A DNA stretch of 64,000 nucleotides from Alkalihalobacillus sp. LMS39 (GCF_022812285.1 NZ_CP093300.1:1488001-1552000), one strand, 5' to 3'; shown: positions 24,702-35,833, numbered from the stretch's first letter. A program made the numbers and translations. Notes: a model not told the origin generated them from the letters alone.

Positions 24702-27140
24702 TTATTTAATTTTTATAGGTCTAATACCCCATATATCTGAAGCGTATTCTGAAATCGTTCGATCACTCGAGAATTTCCCGGAGTGAGCAATGTTTGTAAT
24801 GCTCTTTTTCAACCAGTCAGATTGGTTTCGATAACATTGTTCCACCATTTGGTGTGTTTCCACATAGCTATCAAAATCTTTTAAAACAAAAAACTCATCA
24901 TTATTTGATAAAATCGAGTAATAAATATCTTTAAACTCAATGTCATCTTTATAGAAGAAACCATCATGTAACTGGTCTAAAATGAGTTTGATTCTTTCGT
25001 CATTTTGATATATGCCATGTGCAGAATAATCACCATATTGATAATGAGATAACACTTCATCAGCCGTTAATCCAAATATAAAAATATTGTCTAGTCCAAC
25101 CATATCTTTAATTTCAATATTAGCACCATCAAGTGTACCGAGTGTCAAAGCACCATTCATCATGAATTTCATATTTCCTGTCCCTGAAGCTTCTTTACTT
25201 GCAGTAGAAATTTGCTCACTAATATCTGTGGCAGGAATTATTTTTTCAGCAAGAGTGACACTGTAATTTTCTAAAAATACAATCTTTATTTTTCCAGCTA
25301 TAAGAGGATCGTTGTTAATGATATTAGCTGTTGTAACAATGAGTTTAATCACTTGCTTGGCGAAATGGTAACTTGGAGCTGCTTTTGCACCAAAGATAAA
25401 TGTTCTTGGAACAATATCCATTGTCGGATTTTCACGTAAAGAATGGTATAGGTGGATAATGTGAAAAATGTTTAAAAGCTGACGTTTATAACCATGAAGC
25501 CGCTTGATTTGAACATCGAAAATAGAATGTTCGTCAACAGTAATATTAGTATGCTCTTTTATAAACTGAGCGAGCTTCGTTTTGTTTTGAAGCTTTACAT
25601 TTGCTATTTTCTCTTGAAAAGAAGAATCTGATGCATACTTTAATAAACTAATTAATTCTTTTGGTTGAGTTATCCAGCGTTTTCCTATTGCGTCTGTAAT
25701 CAATGCAGCAAGGGAAGGGTTTGCATTACAAAGCCAACGCCGATGAGTAATTCCATTTGTTTTATTATTAAATTTCGCTGGAAAAACCGAATAAAAATGT
25801 GACATCTCTTTTTTCTTTAGAATATCTGTATGAATTTTAGCGACACCATTTACACTATAACTTCCTACGATGGCCAAATGAGCCATGCGTACTTGGTCAT
25901 GAGCAATAACAGCCAAATCAGAGATTAGCTCCTGTTTTTCTGGAAAGTCAAACCAAAGCGATTGACAGAATCGTTCATTGATTTCATTAATAATCATAAA
26001 AATACGTGGAAGCAATTGCTGGATCATTGTTACAGGCCATTTCTCTAAAGCCTCACTTAATGTTGTATGGTTCGTATATGCGACTGTATTGGCCGTAATT
26101 GTCCAAGCTTCCTCCCAACCAAGCCCTTCTTCATCCATTAAAATCCGCATAAGTTCTGGGATAACTAAAGAAGGATGTGTATCGTTAATTTGTATGGAGA
26201 TTTTTTCAGGCAGTTGTGAAAGTGGACTTTCATATTTTTCCTTATACATGGATAAAATGCTTTGAACTCCAGCAGACACAAGAAAGTATTGTTGTTTGAT
26301 TCTTAGTAGTTTGCCTTCCCAATGAGAATCATCAGGATAAAGAAATTCTGAAATGGATTCGACAGATCGTTTATATTGTAAATAGTGATGATAGTCGTGT
26401 GACGAAGACGGCCGTAAATGCTCATCGTTTGGAATCGCTTCTGCACTCCATAACCGGAGCGTGTTCACTGTTTTATTTTGATAGCCTACAATTGGCACGT
26501 CATAAGGTACAGCAAGAACCGTTTCATAATCTTTATGATGAAACAGAAGGGAAGAAGCGGTTTCTTCGACTTCAACTGTTCCTCCAAATCGGACTTCAAC
26601 GGTCTTATCTGAACGGCGAGCTTCCCATACATAATCTTCTTTTAACCAATAGTCTGGTAGTTCCACTTGATTACTATCAATAATCTTTTGCTCAAATAAT
26701 CCGTATTTATAACGAATTCCGTATCCATGACCAGCATACTGTAGAGAGGCGAGTGAATCAAGAAAACAAGCGGCTAAGCGGCCAAGTCCACCATTTCCTA
26801 AGCCTGCATCATGCTCTTGTTCAAACACTTCGGTAGGGTCTAGCTCTAATTCTTCTAAGCCTTCTTTTACAATGTGGAGAGCCCCCATGTTTAGCAAATT
26901 ACTTTCAACTAAACGTCCTAATAAAAACTCCATCGAAAAATAATACACTTGTTTTTCTTTGTTTTTAATGTAGGTTTCATTAGTAGAAATCCAATTTTTA
27001 TTCATTTGCTCTTTTAATAAATCACCTAGAGATTGAAATACTTCAGTTGGAGTTGCCGCTTTAAATGCTCTTCCTAATTTCATTTCCACTTTTTCAATTA
27101 ATGCTTGTTTAAATGCTTTTTTGTTTTTGAAAACGCTCAA
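24702..27140 (-). CDS. glgP: Glycogen phosphorylase
   Basis: Releases glucose-1-phosphate from glycogen ends using phosphate and PLP. It is about 812 aa from a TTG at 27140, which follows AAAAAAGGAGTGGAG and starts like B. subtilis GlgP (SVFKNKKAFKQALIEKVEMK). An in-frame ATG at 27212 would add 24 residues but has no ribosome site. EHDAGLGNGGLGRLAACFLD and the PLP-lysine motif ASGTGNMKFMMNGALTLGT are intact. It is the last gene of glgBCDAP and feeds glucose-1-P to the mutase at 37718. Confidence 0.95.
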   Translation of the reverse strand: MSVFKNKKAFKQALIEKVEMKLGRAFKAATPTEVFQSLGDLLKEQMNKNWISTNETYIKNKEKQVYYFSMEFLLGRLVESNLLNMGALHIVKEGLEELELDPTEVFEQEHDAGLGNGGLGRLAACFLDSLASLQYAGHGYGIRYKYGLFEQKIIDSNQVELPDYWLKEDYVWEARRSDKTVEVRFGGTVEVEETASSLLFHHKDYETVLAVPYDVPIVGYQNKTVNTLRLWSAEAIPNDEHLRPSSSHDYHHYLQYKRSVESISEFLYPDDSHWEGKLLRIKQQYFLVSAGVQSILSMYKEKYESPLSQLPEKISIQINDTHPSLVIPELMRILMDEEGLGWEEAWTITANTVAYTNHTTLSEALEKWPVTMIQQLLPRIFMIINEINERFCQSLWFDFPEKQELISDLAVIAHDQVRMAHLAIVGSYSVNGVAKIHTDILKKKEMSHFYSVFPAKFNNKTNGITHRRWLCNANPSLAALITDAIGKRWITQPKELISLLKYASDSSFQEKIANVKLQNKTKLAQFIKEHTNITVDEHSIFDVQIKRLHGYKRQLLNIFHIIHLYHSLRENPTMDIVPRTFIFGAKAAPSYHFAKQVIKLIVTTANIINNDPLIAGKIKIVFLENYSVTLAEKIIPATDISEQISTASKEASGTGNMKFMMNGALTLGTLDGANIEIKDMVGLDNIFIFGLTADEVLSHYQYGDYSAHGIYQNDERIKLILDQLHDGFFYKDDIEFKDIYYSILSNNDEFFVLKDFDSYVETHQMVEQCYRNQSDWLKKSITNIAHSGKFSSDRTISEYASDIWGIRPIKIK

Positions 27141-27230
27141 ATCGATCTCCACTCCTTTTTTATTTAACGGTTGAGAAGAATGCACTAGCTCTTCGTTTAC
27201 CGCTCCATTCATAAAGAGAAAAACAATATA

Positions 27231-28649
27231 CTACAGAATATTATGATATAACGTCTGATAGCGCTTGGCAGATTCATCCCAACTGAAGTTTGTGTCATAA
27301 ATATTTGCAAGAAGTCGATGCCATTTTTCTTTTTCATGAAAGATGGAAACAGCATATTGAACGGTATATAACATATCGTGAGCGTTGTAGTTTTCAAATG
27401 TAAAACCATAGCCAGTTTGAGTGTCCGTGTCAAAAGGGATAACGGTGTCGGCTAAGCCTCCTGTTTCTCGTACAATCGGAACGGTTTCATAACGAAGAGC
27501 AAGTAATTGCCCAATTCCACAAGGTTCAAAACGCGATGGCATTAAAAAGAAATCTGAACCAGCATAAATTTGTCTTGCAAAAGCTTCATTAAATGTAAGG
27601 TGAACTGAAACTTTGTCTTTGTAACGGGATTGAGCTTCGAGAAAGAACTGTTCGAATTCCGCATCACCTGTTCCTAATAAGATAAATTGAATGTCCAGTG
27701 ACATCAATTCAGCAAACACGTGCTGAATAAGGGGAAGCCCTTTTTGTTCGACTAAGCGAGTCACAACCGAAATAACTGGAATATCGTTTCGAACTGGCAA
27801 ACCGACTTGTTCTTGCAAGACCGCTTTGTTTTTTTCTTTTCCTTGTTGACAATGCAAATAGTGAAAGTGGAGGTGGCGGTCTGTTTCTGGATTGTATTCA
27901 CCTGTATTAATCCCGTTTACAATGCCAACTATGGAAGTATTCCGTTCGGTAAGAAGCTGATGTAAGCCTTCCCCGTAATATTCTGTTTGAATTTCTGCTG
28001 CATACGTTTCACTTACTGTTGTGACAAGGTGTGCGTGGACAATCGCTCCTTTCATAAAGTTAATGGTATGATTAAATTCCAAGCTATAATAATGTTCAGG
28101 TGGAAAATGGAGCATATCTTGAAAAATAGTAGGTGAGGAAATGCCTTGGTATTTTAAATTATGGATCGTAAATACTGTTTTTGTATGTTTATAAACCGGA
28201 TGATCTTGGTAGGTCGTTCTTACGTAAGCAGGAATAAGAGCTGTTTGCCAGTCATGGCAATGAAGAATATGTGGTTTGATATCAAGCATAGGAAGAGCTT
28301 CTAATACAGCATGGCAAAAAAAGATGAACCGTTCTGCATCGTCGTCATAGCCGTATAAATGGTCGCGTTTAAAGTAATATTCATTATCAATAAAATAATA
28401 AGTAATTCCATCTTTGGTCAGTGTTTCAATGCCACAATATTGCTTACGCCAACTTACATGGACCGTGAATGATGTCATATGATGCATTTCTTGTTTAAAG
28501 GCATCATCGATTACACTGTACTTGGGTAATATGACACGGATGTTTGCCCCTTGTTTTCGTAAAGCAGATGGAAGGGAGCCGATAACATCGGCTAACCCTC
28601 CTGTTTTACAAAAAGGGGAACATTCAGAAGCAACAAATACAATATTCAT
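27231..28649 (-). CDS. glgA: Glycogen synthase
   Basis: Transfers glucose from ADP-glucose to glycogen; GT5 family, 472 aa. The N-terminal ADP-glucose site FCKTGGLADVIGSLP and the C-terminal MPSRFEPCGIGQLLALRYE with ETGGLADTV are complete. GGAGCTGGAAACT precedes the ATG. It sits between glgD and glgP in the operon. Confidence 0.96.
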   Translation of the reverse strand: MNIVFVASECSPFCKTGGLADVIGSLPSALRKQGANIRVILPKYSVIDDAFKQEMHHMTSFTVHVSWRKQYCGIETLTKDGITYYFIDNEYYFKRDHLYGYDDDAERFIFFCHAVLEALPMLDIKPHILHCHDWQTALIPAYVRTTYQDHPVYKHTKTVFTIHNLKYQGISSPTIFQDMLHFPPEHYYSLEFNHTINFMKGAIVHAHLVTTVSETYAAEIQTEYYGEGLHQLLTERNTSIVGIVNGINTGEYNPETDRHLHFHYLHCQQGKEKNKAVLQEQVGLPVRNDIPVISVVTRLVEQKGLPLIQHVFAELMSLDIQFILLGTGDAEFEQFFLEAQSRYKDKVSVHLTFNEAFARQIYAGSDFFLMPSRFEPCGIGQLLALRYETVPIVRETGGLADTVIPFDTDTQTGYGFTFENYNAHDMLYTVQYAVSIFHEKEKWHRLLANIYDTNFSWDESAKRYQTLYHNIL

Positions 28650-28678
28650 AGTTTCCAGCTCCTTATTTCCAAAAAAGA

Positions 28679-29785
28679 TTAAATCACTTTTCGTTTCGCG
28701 ACAACGTAAGGTTGTTTAGCGGCCCCGATTAACGTGCGATCAGCCAATAAATGAACATCTTTATCAATAATAACTCGGTCTAACCTAACGTTTTCTTCGA
28801 TTTCACAACGTTGCATAATAATGGAATTTTTGATGCTAGCTCCTTTTTTTATGTGAACACCACGAAATAACACACAATTTTCTACTTCGCCTTCAATGAT
28901 ACAACCATTGGCTACAAGTGAATTTTTTACTTTTGAGCCCGTTAAATATTTTGCTGGTGGCTCATCTTTTACTTTTGTGAAAATTAGTTGGTCTTGGAAA
29001 AATAAACTTTGATACACGTCCGGATTTAGCAAAGACATCGTGTGTTTATAATAGCTTTCAATAGAATTAATGACAGCAAGATGACCATGATACGGAACCC
29101 CATACACAATAAGAGAAGATAGATGTTGGATGATTCCATCTTCAAAGAAATTACTCATACCACGAGCAATGCAATGGTCCACAAGTTCGAGCAGGAGACT
29201 TTTTTTGAGGATAAACATCCCTAAAAAGACATTATGATTATAATGGTCTTTTGTGATTTCCATGACTCTTCCTAATGGGTTCATGTGAAGCTTAAAGCAA
29301 TGCTGATGTTCGTCTTCAAGCATATCCATTGATTTATAAAGGACAGTGATATCTGCCCCTGATGAAAGATGGGCTTCTAATGCTTCGTTATAGTTGATGT
29401 TACAAATATGCTGACTGCCAGAAATTAAGACATATTGAGAGGTAGAGCGAGAAAAGAAATCTCGATTGTTATGAAAATGTTGAAAATCACCTTTCGAAAT
29501 ATCGGTTGGATCGTTCCAGTCAGGGGGAAGGATAAATAATCCCCCATGTTTTCTATCAAGGTCCCAAGATGAGCCGGTTCCTAGATGGTCCATTAAAGAG
29601 CGATATTTTTTTCTAGTAAAAACGGCGATATCCCGGATATTTGCATTTGTCATATTGGAAAGAACAAAATCAATCAATCGGTATCTTCCACCAAAAGGAG
29701 TAGCTGCACCACAACGAAAATATGTTAGCTCATTTAAAAAATCATGCTCAGAATCTAAATTGATAACACCTAGCATTGTTTCCAT
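28679..29785 (-). CDS. glgD: Glucose-1-phosphate adenylyltransferase subunit GlgD
   Basis: Regulatory or auxiliary partner of GlgC in ADP-glucose synthesis, 368 aa. The nucleotidyltransferase fold is recognisable (TPFGGRYRLIDFVLSNM) with a C-terminal left-handed beta helix, but the N-terminus lacks the GGxGxRL loop that GlgC has, as is normal for GlgD. In B. subtilis GlgC and GlgD work as a complex. AAAGGAGGAACAC precedes the ATG; the gene follows glgC by about 20 nt. Confidence 0.93.
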   Translation of the reverse strand: METMLGVINLDSEHDFLNELTYFRCGAATPFGGRYRLIDFVLSNMTNANIRDIAVFTRKKYRSLMDHLGTGSSWDLDRKHGGLFILPPDWNDPTDISKGDFQHFHNNRDFFSRSTSQYVLISGSQHICNINYNEALEAHLSSGADITVLYKSMDMLEDEHQHCFKLHMNPLGRVMEITKDHYNHNVFLGMFILKKSLLLELVDHCIARGMSNFFEDGIIQHLSSLIVYGVPYHGHLAVINSIESYYKHTMSLLNPDVYQSLFFQDQLIFTKVKDEPPAKYLTGSKVKNSLVANGCIIEGEVENCVLFRGVHIKKGASIKNSIIMQRCEIEENVRLDRVIIDKDVHLLADRTLIGAAKQPYVVAKRKVI

Positions 29786-29806
29786 TTCGTGTTCCTCCTT
29801 TTGTTA

Positions 29807-30955
29807 TTAGTTTGCAATCGCATAATCTGCAATAATAGAATCTTTGTCTAAGACAATAATGTCATTAGGGTCTGTTGGTTTAATGCAAACATTGTTAGGA
29901 ATGACGGTTCCTTCATTAATGATGGCTCTTTCAATGACGACATTTTTTCCGATGGACACGTTTGACATAATAACCGAATGTTTGATTGTCGTTTGTTCTT
30001 TGATTTCCACACCATAAAAAAGAATGGAGTTTGCTACAGTACCATGGATAATGCAGCCTTCATTGATTAACGAACAACTTACTTTTGCAGTAGGTGAGAT
30101 GAACTGCGGGGGTTGATTTGGATTAACAGAAAAAATTCTCCAATGAACATCATTTAATTGCAAGGAAGGAGAGTCTTTTAACAAATCCATATTTGCTTCC
30201 CAATAACTTCGGACAGTACCGACGTCTTTCCAATACCCATTAAACGGAAAGGCAACCATATTACGATTGTCATCGAGCATAGCAGGAATTATATCTTTAC
30301 CAAAGTCATGGCTAGAATGGATATTTTTTGCATCTTCAAGTAAGTATGATTTAAGAATGCTCCAATTAAAAATGTAAATTCCCATCGAAGCCATATTATT
30401 TTTCGGGTTTTCAGGTTTTTCCTCAAACTCTGTAATTCGATGATGTTTTCCGGTGTTCATAATGCCAAAACGACTTGCTTCTTCCCAAGGTACTTGGATA
30501 ACAGAAATGGTAGCCTCAGCATTATGTTTCGTATGAAAATCAATCATCGCAGAATAATTCATTTTATAAATGTGGTCACCAGAAATGACAAGCACAAAGT
30601 CAGGATTGTATTGTTCGATAAAACTTATATTTTGGTAGATCGCATCAGCAGTTCCTTGGTACCAAGACGCCCCTTTCTTTGCCATGAAAGGGGGCAAAAT
30701 GGACACGCCACCATCTCGACGGTCTAAATCCCATGGTGAACCAATTCCGAGGTGAGCATTTAATGTTAACGGTTCATATTGGGTTAAAACCCCAACCGTA
30801 TCAATTCCTGAGTTTGTGCAATTGCTTAGGGTGAAATCAATAATCCGGTATTTCCCTCCAAAGGGAACAGCTGGTTTGGCAATGTTTTTCGTAAGTAATC
30901 CAAGACGTTTTCCTTCTCCGCCAGCAAGTAGCATTCCTACACATCTTTTTTTCAT
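29807..30955 (-). CDS. glgC: Glucose-1-phosphate adenylyltransferase
   Basis: Makes ADP-glucose from glucose-1-P and ATP, the committed step of glycogen synthesis; about 382 aa. [21 protein letters not shown] carries the catalytic loop, followed by [25 protein letters not shown] and EFEEKPENP, then the beta-helix domain. The ATG at 30955 follows TGAGGGGAGA; an in-frame ATG at 30973 would overlap that ribosome site. Confidence 0.95.
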   Translation of the reverse strand: MKKRCVGMLLAGGEGKRLGLLTKNIAKPAVPFGGKYRIIDFTLSNCTNSGIDTVGVLTQYEPLTLNAHLGIGSPWDLDRRDGGVSILPPFMAKKGASWYQGTADAIYQNISFIEQYNPDFVLVISGDHIYKMNYSAMIDFHTKHNAEATISVIQVPWEEASRFGIMNTGKHHRITEFEEKPENPKNNMASMGIYIFNWSILKSYLLEDAKNIHSSHDFGKDIIPAMLDDNRNMVAFPFNGYWKDVGTVRSYWEANMDLLKDSPSLQLNDVHWRIFSVNPNQPPQFISPTAKVSCSLINEGCIIHGTVANSILFYGVEIKEQTTIKHSVIMSNVSIGKNVVIERAIINEGTVIPNNVCIKPTDPNDIIVLDKDSIIADYAIAN

Positions 30956-30974
30956 GTTTCTATCTCCCCTCATT

Positions 30975-32894
30975 TCAGTTATTTATGTCTAAAGCTTTTA
31001 ACTTGAACACAACGGTTGATAAAGGTGGTACTTTAATCGTTATTCGGTATGGCTGGTTGTGCCATGCGGTAGGTTCACTGTGTAAATCTGTGTGATGTAT
31101 TTGGTTGGAACCACCAAACTTTTCGTCATCACTATTAAAGACTTCGCTATACGTTCCTTTGACTGGAACGCCAATATGATAGTCATAACGAACAATTGGA
31201 GTGAAATTGCAAACAAAGAGTAAAAAGTCGTTTTGACCCTTTGCCTTTCGCATAAAGGCAATAATACTTTGTTCATGATTGTGGGGGTCAACCCATTCAA
31301 AACCATCAGGATTATGATCAAGCTCCCAAAGAGAAGGTTCTGCTAGATAAAAGTGATGTAACTCTTTCGTGTAACGATGCATTTGTTTATGAGAAGGGTA
31401 GTCAAGCAGTTGCCAATCCAATTCAGTCATGTCTTTCCACTCGTCAAATTGACCGAATTCGCCCCCCATAAAAATCAGCTTTTTTCCAGGATGTGCAATG
31501 AGATAAGAAAAAAATAAACGAAGGTTTGCAAACTTCTGCCAATAATCACCGGGCATTTTATTTAGTAACGATTTTTTCCCATGAACAACTTCATCATGAG
31601 ATAAAGGTAAGATGAAATTTTCTGAAAAGGTGTAAATAAAGGAGAACGTGATTAAGTTATGATTCCATTTGCGATAAATTGGGTCTAATTCCATGTAACG
31701 AAGCATGTCGTTCATCCAACCCATATTCCATTTATAATTAAATCCTAGACCACCAACATAAGTAGGAGAGGTAACGAGTGGCCATGCTGTTGCTTCTTCT
31801 GCCATCATAAAAGTTGAGGGATATGAGGCAAAGATGGTTTTATTTAATTTTTGTATAAATTCAATGGCTTCTAAATTTTCTTCGCCACCAAATTCGTTGA
31901 CGATTTTCTCTTCAGAGGAATGACCATAATTTAAGTAAAGCATACTAGAAACAGCATCTACTCGCAGTCCATCAATATGATATTTCTCAAGCCAAAATAA
32001 AGCATTTGAAATAAGAAAACTAATCACTTCTGGCTTACCAAAGTCGAAAGTTAGAGTACCCCACTCATGTTTTTCAGCTTTTCTTGGGTCATCATATTCG
32101 TATAAAGGTTGACCATCAAACATTCTAAGACCATGGTCATCTTTGCAAAAATGACTTGGGACCCAATCAAGAAAAACCCCGATATTGTTTTGATGGCATG
32201 TATCGATAAAATACATGAAGTCTTCAGGGGGGCCAAAACGACTTGTGACGGAAAAATACCCTGTTGTTTGATAGCCCCAAGAACGATCGTATGGATGCTC
32301 AGTTATTGGCAACAATTCAATGTGAGTATAACCCATTTCTACGACGTAAGGGACAAGATGTTGTGCGAGTTCGCGATACGTTAAATATGTTTCGTGGGCA
32401 TGAATTTTCCATGAACCTAAATGCACTTCATAAATCAGAACTGGCTTTTGGAAATGCTGTTGTTTTTGTTTTTGCTTTTGCCAACTGTCATCATGCCAAA
32501 CATAACTGTTAATATCGTATACTTTTGAAGCAGTGTTTGGTCTAAGTTCTGAATAAAAAGCATAAGGGTCAGACTTTAAAAGTATAGAGCCAGACTCAGT
32601 ATGAATTTCATATTTATATAAGCTTCCAGATGGTAAATCGGGAATAAAGCAAGCCCATACCCCAGACTCATTTATCATATGCATTGGATAACGCTTACCA
32701 TTCCAATTATTAAAATCTCCGACAACAAATATTTTTTTTGCATGCGGAGCCCAAACTGAAAAGCGAACTCCTTGTTTCCCATGAAGAGAAAAGGGGTGTG
32801 AGCCAAGCATATTATAACTCTCAAATAAGTTTCCTTGGTGAAATAAAAATAAATCAAATTCACTAATGAATGTTGTGGATAATATTACCACCAC
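30975..32894 (-). CDS. glgB: 1,4-alpha-glucan branching enzyme
   Basis: Introduces alpha-1,6 branches into glycogen; about 639 aa. An N-terminal CBM48 ([20 protein letters not shown]) precedes the GH13 barrel with DWVPSHF, nucleophile in [16 protein letters not shown], acid/base in [10 protein letters not shown] and [10 protein letters not shown]. It is the first gene of the operon. The start is uncertain: GTG at 32894 lies only 2 nt after GGGAG; the following codons are non-canonical, but the N-terminus aligns with B. subtilis GlgB, so the true start is close. Confidence 0.94.
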   Translation of the reverse strand: MVVILSTTFISEFDLFLFHQGNLFESYNMLGSHPFSLHGKQGVRFSVWAPHAKKIFVVGDFNNWNGKRYPMHMINESGVWACFIPDLPSGSLYKYEIHTESGSILLKSDPYAFYSELRPNTASKVYDINSYVWHDDSWQKQKQKQQHFQKPVLIYEVHLGSWKIHAHETYLTYRELAQHLVPYVVEMGYTHIELLPITEHPYDRSWGYQTTGYFSVTSRFGPPEDFMYFIDTCHQNNIGVFLDWVPSHFCKDDHGLRMFDGQPLYEYDDPRKAEKHEWGTLTFDFGKPEVISFLISNALFWLEKYHIDGLRVDAVSSMLYLNYGHSSEEKIVNEFGGEENLEAIEFIQKLNKTIFASYPSTFMMAEEATAWPLVTSPTYVGGLGFNYKWNMGWMNDMLRYMELDPIYRKWNHNLITFSFIYTFSENFILPLSHDEVVHGKKSLLNKMPGDYWQKFANLRLFFSYLIAHPGKKLIFMGGEFGQFDEWKDMTELDWQLLDYPSHKQMHRYTKELHHFYLAEPSLWELDHNPDGFEWVDPHNHEQSIIAFMRKAKGQNDFLLFVCNFTPIVRYDYHIGVPVKGTYSEVFNSDDEKFGGSNQIHHTDLHSEPTAWHNQPYRITIKVPPLSTVVFKLKALDINN

Positions 32895-33346
32895 TCCCTT
32901 TCGACGAAATTTAGTTCATTAATTTTTAGTTTCTACATCTGTAAATAATCACCTTCATCTTTACAAAATCTATAAAAAATTTACTGTTACAAAACCTTAC
33001 AAATCTTGATTTACAATCTTCAATTATGGATATGGAGCATTATATAAAAAATTCCATTTATATAAATGAAAGAAGAATATTGTCGAAATATGAAAAAAGG
33101 TATATACTAAAGACCTAGATTAAGAAAGTGATAAGAAAAGCACGTTGGATGTAGTCATTATAGTTTAAGTTTTCTAATTCAAAGTTTTAGATTAACAGAA
33201 AATACATGTATTATCTAGTTCTATAGTTGTGTTATATTGTAGAGAAATCAGTTGAACAGAAAAATTTTGTGGTAGTATAGAATTAGAGTAACTAAAAGAG
33301 ACGTAATATTCGGAAAAAACAAAATATTATCAGGAGTGATTTTTTT
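32895..33346. promoter_or_regulatory. Divergent glgB / cheX control region
   Basis: About 450 bp, very AT-rich and without a gene. Several TTACAA-like words stand close together at 32961, 32987, 32997 and 33011 (TGTAA when read toward glgB). Their spacing (26, 10, 14) is irregular. No confident -35/-10 pair was assigned. B. subtilis glg is sporulation (SigE) controlled; I could not confirm a SigE site here. Confidence 0.35.
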
Positions 33347-33814
33347 ATGAAAGCAAACCATATAAATGCGATATGTAGAGCAACGAAAACAATTCTTCAA
33401 TCACATTTTGGTGTTGATGTCCAACAACAAAAGCCAACCGTGAACATTGGCTCGGTATCATCAAATCAAGTTTCAGTACTACTAGGAGTAAAGGGCCAGT
33501 TAAGTGGGCAGATTATTTGTTCATTCTCCAAAGATACAGCTCAAAAATTAGTCGGAATTATGATGGGTGGCATGGAAATTACGACTTTAGATGAAATGGG
33601 TTGGAGTGCTGTTCAAGAATTTGGAAATTGGGTGGCAGGCACAACCGCGACTGAACTATCGAAAGAAGAGTGCATTATTGATGTAACACCTCCTATCGTG
33701 AATGATGGAGAATCCCAATTCCGTTCAAAACAAACTTTTATCTCGATTCCTCATCAAAGTCCGATTGGTGAAATTGATATTCATATTTCTGTTGTAGAAT
33801 CTGTAGTTGCATAA
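33347..33814 (+). CDS. CheX-like chemotaxis phosphatase
   Basis: A 155-aa protein of the CheX/CheC group that would dephosphorylate CheY-P. The single E-x-x-N active site is in AVQEFGNWVAG; CheX-type proteins have one such site and CheC two. TTATCAGGAGTG precedes the ATG, and a strong terminator follows, so it is a single gene. No partner receiver lies next to it; the CheY-like protein at 24169 is 9 kb away. Confidence 0.8.
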   Translation: MKANHINAICRATKTILQSHFGVDVQQQKPTVNIGSVSSNQVSVLLGVKGQLSGQIICSFSKDTAQKLVGIMMGGMEITTLDEMGWSAVQEFGNWVAGTTATELSKEECIIDVTPPIVNDGESQFRSKQTFISIPHQSPIGEIDIHISVVESVVA

Positions 33815-33815
33815 C

Positions 33816-33873
33816 AAAAAGCCTATTAGAAAATAGAGGTTCGTTCTCCTCTTCTTTTCTAATAGGTTTTTTT
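33816..33873 (+). terminator. Terminator after the cheX-like gene
   Basis: AAAAAGCCTATTAGAAAA pairs with TTTTCTAATAGGTTTTT; long perfect stem with T-run. Confidence 0.9.
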
Positions 33874-33978
33874 ATTTAGGATGAGGGAATAAAAAGATAA
33901 GAGTATATCGTTTTGCTCGTCCAAAAAAACAAGTATGATGATAGGGAGAGTTAAAAAGTAAGGAGAGAAAAAGGTACG

Positions 33979-35523
33979 ATGACAAATAAAATAGACGTTT
34001 CTAAATTTGAAAAGAAAATAGAAATTCGAAATATTTTACCGAAAGATTTTCAAGCGATAATTGATTTGCAAAAAATATGTTTTCCGAATATGGAACCATG
34101 GAAAGTGGAGCATTTAGAAAGTCATTTATCGATGTTTCCAGAAGGACAGCTTTGTGTTGAATATGATGGCAAGATTATAGGCTCTTGTTCTAGTCTTATT
34201 GTTAACTTTGATGAATATGATGACCAGCATACGTATGATGACATTACGGACGATGGCTATATAACGAATCATGATCCTGAAGGTTTTAATTTATATGGTA
34301 TAGAAGTGATGGTGCATCCAGACTATCGAAGAATGAAAATTGGTCGGCGCTTATATGAAGCAAGAAAGGATTTAGCGAGAAGATTAAATTTAAAAAGTAT
34401 CATAATCGGTGGACGTATTCCTAATTATTATAAATACGCCACACAATATACCCCGAGAGAATATGTGGAACAAGTGAGTATCCATAATATTTACGACCCT
34501 GTTCTTACTTTTCAAATTATAAATGGATTTACATTAAAACGAATTAACAAAAATTATTTAGAAGATGATCAAGCTTCGATGAGATATGCGACTTTAATGG
34601 AATGGAACAATATTGATTACAAGGCAACGTCGCGTAGACAATTCAAAACTTCTTTTCCGGTTCGAATTACATCGATTCAATATATGATGAAAAAAATTAA
34701 TTCATTTGAAGATTTTGCAGTACAGTGTGAATATTACACTGATGTCGCTGCAAGCTATGGTTCAGATTTTGCTGTGTTTCCTGAAATTTTTACAACACAG
34801 TTACTTTCGTTTTTACCAGAAAAAAGTCCGAGTCGTGCCATTCGCCGCTTAACGGAATTCACAGAACAATATATTCAAGTGTTTACTGATTTAGCGGTTA
34901 AGTACAATATTAATATTATTGGCGGCTCCCATTTTGTGGAGGAAAATAATAAAATTTACAACATCGCCTACCTATTTCGTCGAGATGGAACAATTGAAAA
35001 ACAGTATAAACTTCATATTACACCAAATGAACGGAAATATTGGGGGATTAGCCAAGGTGATGAAGTGAAAGTGTTTGATACAGATTGTGGCAAGATTTCC
35101 ATTCAAATTTGTTATGATGTGGAGTTTCCTGAGTTAGCAAGGATTGCAACGGAAAAGGGAGCCAATATTATTTTTACGCCGTTCTGTACAGATGAAAGAC
35201 AAGGCTATTTACGTGTTAGGTACTGTGCACAAGCACGTGCCATTGAAAACCAAGTGTATACGGTGATTTCGGGAACTGTTGGAAACTTGCCAGATGTTGA
35301 AAATATGGATATCCAATATGCCCAGTCTGGGATTTTTACACCGTCTGATTTTTCTTTCCCACGAGATGGCATTGCAGGAGAATGTAACCCGAATATTGAT
35401 ACGGTTGTTGTGGCAGATGTTGACCTTGAAATATTACGTCGACATCGGAAATCAGGAACTGTCAACCAATTACGTGACCGAAGAAATGATATTTATCGAA
35501 TTCAGTATGAATTAGATAAATAA
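33979..35523 (+). CDS. Fused GNAT acetyltransferase / carbon-nitrogen hydrolase
   Basis: A 514-aa two-domain protein. The N-terminal GNAT domain (about 13-180) has the acyl-CoA loop VHPDYRRMKIGRRLYEARKD. The C-terminal nitrilase-superfamily domain (about 225-500) has the Glu-Lys-Cys triad in AVFPEIFTTQ, YKLHITPNE and IQICYDVEFPEL. The fusion is a known conserved family in Bacillaceae, but its substrate is not known to me; an amide or N-acyl repair or recycling role is possible. AAGGAGAGAAAAAGGTACG precedes the ATG. Single gene with its own terminator. Confidence 0.88.
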   Translation: MTNKIDVSKFEKKIEIRNILPKDFQAIIDLQKICFPNMEPWKVEHLESHLSMFPEGQLCVEYDGKIIGSCSSLIVNFDEYDDQHTYDDITDDGYITNHDPEGFNLYGIEVMVHPDYRRMKIGRRLYEARKDLARRLNLKSIIIGGRIPNYYKYATQYTPREYVEQVSIHNIYDPVLTFQIINGFTLKRINKNYLEDDQASMRYATLMEWNNIDYKATSRRQFKTSFPVRITSIQYMMKKINSFEDFAVQCEYYTDVAASYGSDFAVFPEIFTTQLLSFLPEKSPSRAIRRLTEFTEQYIQVFTDLAVKYNINIIGGSHFVEENNKIYNIAYLFRRDGTIEKQYKLHITPNERKYWGISQGDEVKVFDTDCGKISIQICYDVEFPELARIATEKGANIIFTPFCTDERQGYLRVRYCAQARAIENQVYTVISGTVGNLPDVENMDIQYAQSGIFTPSDFSFPRDGIAGECNPNIDTVVVADVDLEILRRHRKSGTVNQLRDRRNDIYRIQYELDK

Positions 35524-35535
35524 AATACATGATGT

Positions 35536-35567
35536 AAGCTGTCGAGAAATACTCGACAGCTTTTTTT
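35536..35567 (+). terminator. Terminator after the GNAT/nitrilase gene
   Basis: AAGCTGTCGAG pairs with CTCGACAGCTT and is followed by T's. The stem sequence resembles the malR terminator at 8321, and both lie just before a family A repeat. Confidence 0.9.
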
Positions 35568-35652
35568 AGTTGATTAGCGTACTATAAAATAGTCGACCTG
35601 TGTAAAACATAGCTCAGAATGAATAGGGGTTTGGGCTGTTTATGGTAATGAA

Positions 35653-35833
35653 GCGGTCATGAAAACCGTTATCTGTGAACATGGCTAGCGTTTTGGAATG
35701 TTGGTGGACACAGGAGCAGTTAATCATAATATATCGCTAGAAATAGCGTTGTTTTTGCGTTAATAAGCGCTCCTGTGGCCGCTAAAAAACGGAAACCCGT
35801 ATAATGTTCACAAATAACGATTGCTCTGACCGC
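35653..35833 (+). repeat. Family A structured repeat, copy A3
   Basis: This 181-bp copy has terminal arms GCGGTCA and TGACCGC, which keep pairing although both differ from copy A1 (GCGGCCA/TGGCCGC): a compensatory change. The inner arms are kept, and an extra small hairpin CGCTAGAAATAGCG sits in the loop. Upstream, ACTATAAAATAGTCGAC (35581-35597) matches the A1 flank. No gene was seen in 35524-35897. Confidence 0.9.

Noticed and set aside
32960-33015. PhoP box upstream of glgB
   Set aside because: The TTACA words start 26, 10 and 14 bp apart, not at the 11-bp phasing seen at 21188 and 46561, and they are on the strand pointing away from glgB.
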